Source: Planktomarina sp.
Lineage (GTDB): Bacteria > Pseudomonadota > Alphaproteobacteria > Rhodobacterales > Rhodobacteraceae
Direction: 5' to 3'
Length of the DNA stretch: 8,491 nucleotides
NCBI GenBank assembly: GCA_022425445.1
Contig: JAKMFM010000083.1
Coordinates: forward strand, 1 to 8,491
Below are positions 1 to 5,968 of the stretch, one piece after another. The translations under genes were made by a program, and so were the position numbers. A model generated the notes under the pieces. The model did no database searches and was not told the DNA's origin. It saw nothing but the letters and a program-made list of their open reading frames with translations. How positions within the stretch are numbered: the stretch's first letter is position 1; each line of letters opens with the position of its first letter.

Positions 1-83
1 GAAACCTCAGTCAATATTGCAGGTGAAACACCATAAGCTGCGGCGCGACTCAAAAAGTCAGATTTCCAGCTTTCAAACGTCAT
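1..83 (-). CDS. Start of a gene coupled to rnr, possibly a lytic murein transglycosylase (partial)
   Basis: Only the first 27 codons are in the window; the gene runs off the left edge. The ATG (complement of 81-83) overlaps the rnr stop codon in an ATGA arrangement (4-bp overlap), which suggests the gene is translated in sequence with rnr. No strong Shine-Dalgarno motif lies at the usual distance, fitting coupling rather than independent initiation. The peptide begins MTFESWKSDF and continues with SRAAAYGVSP. Its spacing of Trp, Phe, Ala-rich helix and Gly-Val-Ser-Pro resembles the N-terminal helix of MltB-type (SLT_2) lytic murein transglycosylases, which cleave peptidoglycan. That resemblance is from memory of the family pattern. 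No signal peptide is visible at this start, which is unusual for such an enzyme, and no catalytic region is present to confirm it. The existence of the gene is fairly secure; the function is a guess. Confidence 0.5.
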   Translation of the reverse strand, partial: MTFESWKSDFLSRAAAYGVSPAILTEV

Positions 84-2326
84 TGCCGTTTTCTGGTAAC
101 CTTTCTGGATTTGCCCTTCTTGGGCCCCCGCCGGTTGCTGGCCGACGCAGCTTTGCGTTGTCTTGGCCGTGTTTGCAACTTTGAATCTTCAAGTTGTAAA
201 AGTTCAAGCAAAATACCGCCCGTGGTTGGGGTGGTTTCGGCCAATCGCACAACCACACGTTGGCCAAGGCTGATGATCGTGCCGCTGTCCGTACCGCGCA
301 GGGTTTGGCTGTCAGCATCATGTTCGAAATATTCCCGCCCCAAGGAGCGCATAGGCACCAATCCATCTGCACCTGTTTCATCAAGTTTCACAAATATCCC
401 AAATCGTGCGATTCCTGAAATGCGCCCACTGAATTCATTTCCGACACGCTCTGACACGAAACTGGCCAAGTAGCGGTCTGAAGTGTCGCGCTCTGCGAGC
501 ATTGAGCGTCTCTCTGTTTCGCTGATGTGTTTGGCGGTCTCGTCTAGCATTTCGACATCCTGCGGTGACAGGCCATCTGACGCCCACCCATGGGCTGATA
601 CCAAGGCACGGTGCAGCAAAAGATCCGCATAGCGCCGTATGGGCGATGTAAAATGTGCATAATTCTGAAGCGCCAATCCGAAGTGCGACATGTTTTGTGA
701 ACTATAGTAGGCTTGAGTCATGGAACGTAATGTTGAAAGATTAATTAACTCTGCTTCATCTTTTCCGGTGGCAGCCTTTAATAATTGATTAAGATGCCGC
801 GTTTGCAATACTTGACCCTTGGCCAGAACCAGCCCCACAGATTTTGCAGTTTCGCGCAGGGAGTCTAATTTTTCGGGGCTTGGTTCTTCGTGAACACGGA
901 ACAAAAGCGGTTGTTGTTTGGCAATCAAAGTTTCAGCTGCGGCTACATTCGCCAGCACCATACATTCCTCGATCAAGCGGTGGGCGTCCAAGCGTTCTGA
1001 GAAATTAACCGAAGCAACCTTACCGCTGTCTGATAGAATTATTTTGCGTTCAGGCAGATCCAGATCCAGTGGTTGGCGGGCTTCGCGCGCCTGTTTTAGA
1101 GCTGCATAGGCAGCAAATAGGGGCCTAAGCACAGCGTTAACCAAAGGCGCGGCGCGTTCGGAGGGATCTCCATCTACGGCGGCTTGAGCCTCCTCATAGG
1201 ACAGCGATGCTGGCGATCGCATCACCCCCCGAACAAACCGATGTGACAGTTTTTCGCCTGTTGACGAGAGTTTCATTTCGACCGCAATACAGGGTCTTTT
1301 GACCCCTTCATGTAGCGAGCACAAATCACCGGACAGGCGGTCCGGCAGCATGGGGACAACGCGGTCCGGGAAGTAGGTAGAATTGCCGCGCTTGCGGGCT
1401 TCCGCATCCAAGGCGGATCGGGCTGTTACATAATGCGCGACATCGGCGATGGCGACCCACAGTAAGAAGCCTCCAGGATTCTTGGGATCTTCATCCAACA
1501 GAGCGCAGCAGGCATCATCATGGTCTCGCGCGTCGGCCGGGTCGATGGTGATCAAAGGTAAATCTGTGAGATCAACGCGGCCTTTTGATGTAACGGGTTT
1601 TGCGGCATCCGCTTGTGCCATAACCGCATCAGGAAAGGCGTCTGGAATTCCGTGTTGATGGATGGCAATCAGCGATATCGCTCCGGGAGCGGAAGGATCT
1701 CCGAGCCGCTCGACCACGCGTGCGCGCGGCAGGCCTAGGCGGCCCTTTGGACCGGACTGTTCGGCTTCGACCAATTCTCCGTCTTTTGCCTCACCCGTTG
1801 CATCTGCCGCGACAAGCCATTCTTTCCCGTCGCCCTTATCAATCGCAACAATGCGCCCGCCCTCTGCTGTGAGACGGAAAATACCTAAGAGGCGTTTGGG
1901 ATTGGTTCCAATCGCGCGAATCAATTGTCCAGTATATTGATGGCTGTCCTCATCAGGCACGGGGGTAAGCCGTGCCAAAAGGCGATCACCCTGTCCCAAA
2001 GTCGGCTCTCCTTGACGGCTACGCATGAGGATTTTGGGTACATGGCCTGTGCCTTCCCATTCCAGCGGCACGGCGAACATATCGCCTTGCTCATCGGGGC
2101 CCAGCATTTGCAGGACTGAAACGGGGGGTAAACTATTGGAATCATTAAACCGCCGCCGCCTTTGCATGATGTGGCCTTCGGTCTGTAATTCTTTCAGCAA
2201 TTGTTTGAGATCAATGCGCGCAGCACCTTTAATTCCAAACGCTTTGGCGATATCTCGTTTAGAGGATTTTTCGGGGTGCGCTCGGATCCATTCGAGAATC
2301 TCTGCCTGTGAAGGAATTTGAGTCAT
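80..2326 (-). CDS. rnr: Ribonuclease R (3'-5' exoribonuclease)
   Basis: This 748-residue protein has the full RNase R layout. Residues about 1-60 form a helix-turn-helix-like N-terminal domain rich in basic residues (ending MQRRRR). Cold-shock-like OB domains follow to about residue 225, then the RNB catalytic domain. The metal-binding cluster reads IDPADARDHDD, giving D262, D268, D270 and D271 with the same spacing as the catalytic aspartates of RNase II/R. The RNB C-terminal signature HFTSPIRRYAD starts at H558. An S1 RNA-binding domain covers about 627-708, and a Lys/Arg-rich tail about 717-748, as is typical for RNase R. The enzyme degrades structured RNA, including rRNA and mRNA fragments, in the cytoplasm. 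The start MTQIPSQAEI keeps the N-terminal domain intact; the upstream Shine-Dalgarno is weak. A TAGAAT box (complement of 2354-2359) could be the -10 of its promoter, but no good -35 matches it. The downstream gene overlaps its stop codon. Confidence 0.97.
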   Translation of the reverse strand: MTQIPSQAEILEWIRAHPEKSSKRDIAKAFGIKGAARIDLKQLLKELQTEGHIMQRRRRFNDSNSLPPVSVLQMLGPDEQGDMFAVPLEWEGTGHVPKILMRSRQGEPTLGQGDRLLARLTPVPDEDSHQYTGQLIRAIGTNPKRLLGIFRLTAEGGRIVAIDKGDGKEWLVAADATGEAKDGELVEAEQSGPKGRLGLPRARVVERLGDPSAPGAISLIAIHQHGIPDAFPDAVMAQADAAKPVTSKGRVDLTDLPLITIDPADARDHDDACCALLDEDPKNPGGFLLWVAIADVAHYVTARSALDAEARKRGNSTYFPDRVVPMLPDRLSGDLCSLHEGVKRPCIAVEMKLSSTGEKLSHRFVRGVMRSPASLSYEEAQAAVDGDPSERAAPLVNAVLRPLFAAYAALKQAREARQPLDLDLPERKIILSDSGKVASVNFSERLDAHRLIEECMVLANVAAAETLIAKQQPLLFRVHEEPSPEKLDSLRETAKSVGLVLAKGQVLQTRHLNQLLKAATGKDEAELINLSTLRSMTQAYYSSQNMSHFGLALQNYAHFTSPIRRYADLLLHRALVSAHGWASDGLSPQDVEMLDETAKHISETERRSMLAERDTSDRYLASFVSERVGNEFSGRISGIARFGIFVKLDETGADGLVPMRSLGREYFEHDADSQTLRGTDSGTIISLGQRVVVRLAETTPTTGGILLELLQLEDSKLQTRPRQRKAASASNRRGPKKGKSRKVTRKRQ

Positions 2327-2417
2327 GGTAGCCCGATATCACGCGGCTGCGACATTCTAAACCCTTGGGTTGTGTGGAAATGTGTCTAGGAAGGTGCATA
2401 TGAACTGGAGTTGCGAA

Positions 2418-2837
2418 ATGAAATTTTTAATCACGGCACTAATTTTGATTTGCGGATCTGTTTCTGCGCAGAGTTATCAAAAAGGTGATCTGACGGTCGC
2501 AAACGCCGTCTCATATCCAACCACTGGCCGTAGTGGCGCAGGGTATTTCATCTTATCCAATACAGGCGCAGGGGATGCGCTTGTGGGCGTTGAAGCAGAT
2601 TACCCAAAGGTAATGCTCCACAAGTCAATGATGAAAGATGGCGTCATGACGATGGAACACCAAATGCGCGTGGAGGTTCCAACTCAAGGACAACTCAACT
2701 TCGCCCCTGGCGGTTATCATGTCATGTTCATGGGGCTTACAGAGGCTTGGGGCGTTGGCGACACAATCAAGGCCACTTTGATCTTTGAGAAATCTGGTCG
2801 TTTAGACCTGACTTTCACAGTGAAAGAGCGTCCGTAA
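2418..2837 (+). CDS. PCu(A)C-family periplasmic copper chaperone
   Basis: This 139-residue secreted protein has a signal peptide: Met-Lys, a hydrophobic core (FLITALILICGS) and a probable cleavage after VSA at residue 17. The mature part carries the family copper-binding motif exactly: H68, ten residues, M79, twenty-one residues, H101, one residue, M103. Proteins of this family (Pfam PCuAC, formerly DUF461) bind Cu(I) in the periplasm and pass it on, in studied cases towards the CuA or CuB centre of cytochrome oxidases, often together with Sco proteins. No sco gene or oxidase gene is beside it here, so its client is inferred only. The chosen start has GGAG at 2407-2410, seven bases upstream. 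An in-frame ATG at 2400, preceded by AGGAAGG at 2388-2394, is also usable and would lengthen the signal peptide's N-region by six residues. The gene is divergent from rnr and ends 8 bp from the end of aroC. Confidence 0.92.
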   Translation: MKFLITALILICGSVSAQSYQKGDLTVANAVSYPTTGRSGAGYFILSNTGAGDALVGVEADYPKVMLHKSMMKDGVMTMEHQMRVEVPTQGQLNFAPGGYHVMFMGLTEAWGVGDTIKATLIFEKSGRLDLTFTVKERP

Positions 2838-2845
2838 CACAGCCT

Positions 2846-3949
2846 CTACTTGCCGATCTCACCTTGATTGACGCCGACATGGCCGCGGTGCAACAGCAGG
2901 TGATCTAAAAGCACGCAGGCCATCATTGCTTCGCCGACAGGCACTGCTCTTATGCCCACGCAGGGATCATGGCGGCCCTTGGTGATAATTTCTGTATCTT
3001 CGCCAAATTTTGTGATTGTTTTTCGGGTCGTAAGGATGGAGGATGTGGGTTTTACAGCAAAGCGCACCACCACGTCTTGGCCTGTGCTAATGCCACCCAA
3101 GACCCCACCTGCATGGTTCGAGTTGTAAACTGGCCCGTCCAGTCCCATTGAAATTTCATCAGCATTGGCTTCACCGGTCAGTTCCGCTGCGGCCATTCCA
3201 TCGCCAATTTCCACTGCTTTGACAGCGTTGATGCTCATCATCGCTGCGGCCAAATCTGTATCGAGCTTGGCGTAAATTGGCGCGCCAAGCCCGGCTGGAA
3301 CTCCTGAGGCGATCACTTCAATAATTGCACCGACGGAACTGCCGGATTTGCGCAAGTCGTCTAAATAGGTGGCCCAATCTTGAGCGGCCTGCGGATCTGG
3401 AGTCCAGAATGGATTTCGGTCAATCTGCGACGCGTCAAACAGGTCACGATTGATTTTATGGGGCCCCATCTGACACATGAAGCCAGTAATTTTGAGCGAC
3501 GGCGCCAGCAACTTGATGGCTTCGCGTGCCAATCCACCCGCGGCCACCCGTGCTGCGGTCTCACGTGCGGAACTGCGTCCACCACCGCGGTAATCGCGAA
3601 TTCCGTATTTCTGCCAATAGGTAATATCGGCATGACCTGGGCGAAACTTATCCATGATATCGCTGTAGTCTTTGGAACGCTGATCGGTATTCTCGATCAT
3701 CAATTGCACGGGCGTACCAGTTGTTCTGCCTTCAAAGACGCCAGATAAAATTTTCACCTGATCGGCTTCTCGCCGCTGTGTGGTATACTTATTTTGTCCC
3801 GGTTTGCGCTTGTCGAGCCATTGCTGAATCATAGCTTCATCGATCGGGACGCCGGGAGGGCAGCCATCCACCGTCGCTCCAAGGGCCGGGCCATGGCTTT
3901 CACCCCAGGTCGTGACACGAAACAAATGTCCAAAACTGTTTAAGCTCAT
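2846..3949 (-). CDS. aroC: Chorismate synthase
   Basis: This 367-residue enzyme catalyses the last step of the shikimate pathway, converting 5-enolpyruvylshikimate 3-phosphate to chorismate with reduced FMN as cofactor, in the cytoplasm. The family signatures are present: WGESHGPALG near the N-terminus with catalytic His19, FRPGHAD with catalytic His106, the segment GGRSSARETAARVAAGG, and RHDPCVGIRAVPVGEAM near the C-terminus. Length fits the bacterial family (about 360 residues). The start MSLNSFGHLF matches the usual family N-terminus and has AAAGGAG (complement of 3957-3963) seven bases upstream. An in-frame ATG at 4021 would add 24 residues with no family resemblance and is not preferred. 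It is convergent with the copper chaperone gene, and no terminator hairpin is visible in the 8 bp between them. It appears to be transcribed on its own. Confidence 0.98.
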   Translation of the reverse strand: MSLNSFGHLFRVTTWGESHGPALGATVDGCPPGVPIDEAMIQQWLDKRKPGQNKYTTQRREADQVKILSGVFEGRTTGTPVQLMIENTDQRSKDYSDIMDKFRPGHADITYWQKYGIRDYRGGGRSSARETAARVAAGGLAREAIKLLAPSLKITGFMCQMGPHKINRDLFDASQIDRNPFWTPDPQAAQDWATYLDDLRKSGSSVGAIIEVIASGVPAGLGAPIYAKLDTDLAAAMMSINAVKAVEIGDGMAAAELTGEANADEISMGLDGPVYNSNHAGGVLGGISTGQDVVVRFAVKPTSSILTTRKTITKFGEDTEIITKGRHDPCVGIRAVPVGEAMMACVLLDHLLLHRGHVGVNQGEIGK

Positions 3950-4283
3950 GGTGCATCTCCTTTGACCTTGCAATATCGTCGCGTGTCTTATGGAGCAAGG
4001 CCTATAGCGCGCGCCATTCACACAGAAGGTGCGATTAAGCGGGGATAATTTGAGCGCGCCTGCCGCGATTTTGGCAATGATGGGTCTGCGGTACGCTCAA
4101 AACAGTTGAAAATATAATTAGTTCTACTTAAAATTAAATAACAAAAATAATCATTGCATTTAATCAGATCATTATTGGGATTCTGTGGCGCATGATTTTG
4201 CAGTGAACCTACATTTTCACCCGCTGAACGGGAAAAACTCTCGTGGAGGCGACGGTATATGTCGAAAATTTGCAACACTATGT

Positions 4284-4301
4284 ATCACCTTTGAAGGTGA
4301 T
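4284..4301. repeat. Perfect inverted repeat, possible operator
   Basis: ATCACCTT and AAGGTGAT are exact reverse complements separated by TG, an 18-bp dyad with 8-bp arms. The right arm also takes part in a second, overlapping inverted repeat: AAGGT at 4294-4298 pairs with ACCTT at 4303-4307 around GATG. Such symmetry is typical of sites for dimeric regulators, but no regulator gene is nearby and the loop is too short for a stable RNA hairpin without opening inner pairs. It lies about 200 bp upstream of the small lipoprotein gene. The role is unknown. Confidence 0.4.
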
Positions 4302-4335
4302 GACCTTTCGGAGACGATTGAAATGCAGCTAGAAT

Positions 4336-4345
4336 CTACGCGTAG
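4336..4345. repeat. 10-bp perfect palindrome CTACGCGTAG
   Basis: CTACGCGTAG is its own reverse complement. It sits 34 bp to the right of the larger dyad in the same unassigned stretch. A 10-bp palindrome can arise by chance in an 8-kb window, so it is noted only because two perfect dyads fall within 62 bp in DNA without a recognised gene. Confidence 0.25.
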
Positions 4346-4507
4346 CGTTGGATTTAGTCGCTTCGAATGTAACGATTAAACGTTAATAAACAGCAAAAAT
4401 TAGTTATGTTATTCAGTGCCTTTCTGTAATTTGAGAAATTTTTAACGGATGGTGGTTTGGGTGGTTCCAAATGAGCAGGCCGTAACATTAGATGAAACAG
4501 AATTGTG

Positions 4508-4755
4508 ATGGATAAATTTTTGAGCTTGAGCTTGAGCTTACTTGGGCAACACTGGCGCTTGTGTCAGGTTGCACAACTGCATCGATGGAAACTGAGCCTG
4601 TGACTTTGAAAACCGACAAAGGTGAGGTCGTCTGCCAGCTATACGACCGTCACACTGTTATTTTTGATCGCACAATTCACATGCCGCATGCAATGCATAT
4701 CGCAGAGGCGGATGCCCTCTGTCGCGCTGAGGGTGAGCGGCTGAACAAGAAATAG
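4508..4755 (+). pseudogene. Small lipoprotein gene with a one-base frameshift in the signal peptide
   Basis: From ATG 4508 the frame reads MDKFLSLSLSLLG, a good start of a signal peptide, then breaks into an unrelated frame and stops after about 31 residues. The next frame, entered at the GGG run 4544-4546, continues with ATLALVSGC, a lipobox (V-S-G-C), then runs to a TAG at 4753-4755. Adding one G to that run joins the halves into an 82-residue lipoprotein with acylated Cys22. The mature part has Cys43 and Cys72, and a cluster of His and Met (HMPHAMH, residues 58-64). It would be anchored to a membrane facing the periplasm. The family and function are unknown to me; metal binding or a disulfide can only be suggested. 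The hexamer TTGAGC occurs three times at 4520-4537 and encodes the Leu-Ser repeat; changes in its copy number would keep the frame. The break may be a real mutation or a homopolymer sequencing error. The ribosome binding site is weak, and a GTG at 4505 is an alternative start. Confidence 0.6.
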
Positions 4756-4784
4756 ATTACATTCTTTATTTCGCGCGAATGCTC

Positions 4785-4815
4785 CTCGACAGCAGAATCA
4801 CTGTCGGGCGCTTTT
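4785..4815 (+). terminator. Probable rho-independent terminator after the small lipoprotein gene
   Basis: An 8-bp stem (CCTCGACAG-side bases 4785-4792 with 4801-4808, one T-G wobble) closes an 8-base loop and is followed after CGC by TTTT at 4812-4815. The stem is GC-rich, but the T-tract is short and set off by three bases, so efficiency is uncertain. Its position, 30 bp after the lipoprotein stop and just upstream of the thiamine operon leader, fits a boundary between transcripts. Confidence 0.5.
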
Positions 4816-4831
4816 GTGCTGGTAGGGATTG

Positions 4832-4837
4832 TAAAAT
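4832..4837 (+). promoter_or_regulatory. Candidate -10 box of the thiBPQ promoter
   Basis: TAAAAT (4832-4837) would place the transcription start near 4844, just before the first base-paired segment of the TPP riboswitch, which is where a start is needed. No convincing -35 box is seen about 17 bp upstream (CGCTTT at 4809-4814 is a poor match), so the call rests mainly on position. Confidence 0.3.
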
Positions 4838-4861
4838 CCTTTCGCCAAGACTATCCAGTAT

Positions 4862-4945
4862 CTACCTCGGGGCGCCCTTATGGGCTGAGATGCGTAAGCG
4901 AACCCGTAGAACCTGAACCGGCTAGCACCGGCGGAGGGAAGGTTT
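4862..4945 (+). ncRNA. TPP riboswitch (THI box) controlling thiBPQ
   Basis: The leader matches the thiamine pyrophosphate aptamer closely. In order: P1 strand ACCT (4864-4867), P2 strand CGGG (4868-4871), hairpin GCCC/GGGC with loop TTAT (4874-4885), the invariant CTGAGA (4885-4890) of the pyrimidine-binding arm, CCCG (4903-4906) closing P2, CCTGA (4912-4916), hairpin CCGG/CCGG (4918-4921 with 4928-4931), then the conserved GGAGGGAAGG (4933-4942), whose end AGGT (4940-4943) closes P1. When bound by TPP such RNAs repress the gene downstream. Here the first gene is thiB, 45 bases beyond the aptamer, consistent with shutting off thiamine import when TPP is plentiful. No intrinsic terminator is seen between aptamer and thiB, so translational control is more likely (see the next feature). 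Confidence 0.97.
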
Positions 4946-4985
4946 GGATGTCTCCAATCCCTGACCCCGTTCGGCGATATGGAGA
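4944..4985 (+). promoter_or_regulatory. Putative expression platform of the TPP riboswitch
   Basis: Two exclusive helices can be drawn. TTGGA (4944-4948) and TCCAA (4953-4957) form a 5-bp hairpin with loop TGTC. Alternatively TCTCCA (4951-4956) pairs with TGGAGA (4980-4985), which contains the thiB Shine-Dalgarno GGAG (4981-4984). Upstream, ATCCA (4853-4857) can extend P1 by pairing with TGGAT (4945-4949). Inferred switch: without TPP the short hairpin keeps TCTCCA busy and the ribosome site is open; with TPP the extended P1 captures TGGAT and frees TCTCCA to hide the ribosome site. Pairings are seen in the sequence; the switching is inference. Confidence 0.45.
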
Positions 4986-4990
4986 TAAAA

Positions 4991-5968
4991 ATGAAAGTGA
5001 CTTCCCTTTTCGCAGGACTGTTTTTAGCAAGCGCGGCTGTTGCCGAAACGCCTGTATTGACGGTCTATACCTATGACAGCTTTGTATCAGATTGGGGCCC
5101 CGGCCCGGCGGTTGAATCTGCTTTTGAGGCCAAATGTGGCTGCGACTTGCAGATGATTGGTGCCGGCGATGGGGCGGCATTGTTATCGCGCCTCAGGCTT
5201 GAGGGCTCCCGCACTGAGGCTGATATTGTTTTGGGCTTGGATACCAACCTCACAGCTGCAGCAGCGGAAACGGGCTTGTTTTCACCGATTTCACTGTCTG
5301 CAAACTATGCGGTGCCCGGTGGCTGGAGCGATACGTATTTTGCGCCATTCGACTGGGGTTATTTTGCTTTTGTTCACAACACAGATCTGACCACTCCGAC
5401 AAATTTTCGCGGCCTGGCCGCGAGTGATTTGAAAATCGTGATCCAAGATCCTCGGTCGTCCACACCGGGTTTAGGGCTCCTCCTTTGGATCAAGGCTGCT
5501 TACGGTGATGAGGCGGCGGATATCTGGGCTGATCTTTCAGACAATATTGTGACAGTGACAGCAGGTTGGTCCGAAGCCTATGGCATGTTCTTGGAAGGAG
5601 AAGCGGATTTGGTACTCTCCTATACCACATCGCCCGCCTATCATCTGATTGCCGAGGAGGATTCTTCCAAAACTTTTGCTGTGTTTGACGAAGGCCATTA
5701 CATGCAAATTGAAGTGGCTGGGAAACTTGCGACGACAGATCAAAACGCTCTGGCGGATCAATTCCTCCAATTTATGGTTTCTGATGAATTTCAAAGCATC
5801 ATTCCCACCACCAATTGGATGTTCCCAGCCGTTACGCCCAAGAATGGATTGCCCGATGGCTTTCCTCAGGCTTTGAGTGCCGAGCAGTCTTTGATTCTTC
5901 CACCTGAGCAGGCCGCAGCGCAGCGCAGCGCGGCTTTGGATGAATGGCAGAGCGCACTCTCGCAGTAA
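4991..5968 (+). CDS. thiB: Thiamine ABC transporter, periplasmic substrate-binding protein
   Basis: ThiB binds thiamine, thiamine monophosphate and thiamine pyrophosphate in the periplasm and delivers them to the ThiPQ complex. The 325-residue protein is the usual length for the family (about 327 in E. coli). It starts with a Sec signal peptide (MKVTSLFAGLFLASAAVA, cleavage expected after residue 18). The mature N-terminus carries the family pattern LTVYTYDSF, then FEAKCGCDL, GDGAALLSRLRLEG and ADIVLGLDTN. Later family segments include FDWGYFAFVHN, LSYTTSPAYH and NWMFPA. The start at 4991 has GGAG (4981-4984) six bases upstream; an in-frame ATG at 4979 overlaps that motif and is less likely. 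The gene follows a TPP riboswitch and overlaps thiP, so identity and regulation support each other. Confidence 0.97.
   Translation: MKVTSLFAGLFLASAAVAETPVLTVYTYDSFVSDWGPGPAVESAFEAKCGCDLQMIGAGDGAALLSRLRLEGSRTEADIVLGLDTNLTAAAAETGLFSPISLSANYAVPGGWSDTYFAPFDWGYFAFVHNTDLTTPTNFRGLAASDLKIVIQDPRSSTPGLGLLLWIKAAYGDEAADIWADLSDNIVTVTAGWSEAYGMFLEGEADLVLSYTTSPAYHLIAEEDSSKTFAVFDEGHYMQIEVAGKLATTDQNALADQFLQFMVSDEFQSIIPTTNWMFPAVTPKNGLPDGFPQALSAEQSLILPPEQAAAQRSAALDEWQSALSQ

Larger units (their letters stand above)
3950..4507. other. Gene-poor spacer with AT-rich core and two dyads
   Basis: No recognisable gene lies between aroC and the small lipoprotein gene. The right-hand bases of aroC's leader fall at 3950-4020. 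A strongly AT-rich tract runs from about 4108 to 4180 and could hold promoters in either direction. An open frame from a GTG at 4185 to a TAA at 4377-4379 encodes 64 residues (containing VNLHFHPLNG and CITFEGDDLSE). It lacks a clear ribosome binding site and I do not recognise it. It may be a short gene, a gene remnant or chance. Inside it, GGAGG at 4245-4249 precedes an ATG at 4259 that opens only an 11-residue peptide (MSKICNTMYHL). The perfect inverted repeats at 4284-4301 and 4336-4345 are also inside it. Confidence 0.5.

Noticed and set aside
111..2321. Several plus-strand open frames of 60-120 codons opposite rnr
   Set aside because: They lie antisense to a full-length RNase R with all catalytic motifs; they lack ribosome sites and family-like sequence and are composition shadows.
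4018..4278. Minus-strand open frame of 86 codons in the spacer upstream of aroC
   Set aside because: It spans the AT-rich tract, has no ribosome site and no recognisable protein pattern, and sits where aroC's promoter is expected.
4456..4471. TTTGG-N6-CCAAA inverted repeat upstream of the lipoprotein gene
   Set aside because: Five-base arms with a six-base spacer are expected by chance at this length; no known regulator motif is matched.
4535..4550. Programmed ribosomal frameshift in the lipoprotein gene
   Set aside because: A -1 shift would be needed, but the bases A CTT GGG do not form a slippery X-XXY-YYZ heptamer and no downstream stimulatory structure is evident; an indel or sequencing error is simpler.
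4816..5076. Plus-strand open frame covering the TPP riboswitch
   Set aside because: The sequence is fully explained by the conserved aptamer and the thiB start; the frame is incidental.
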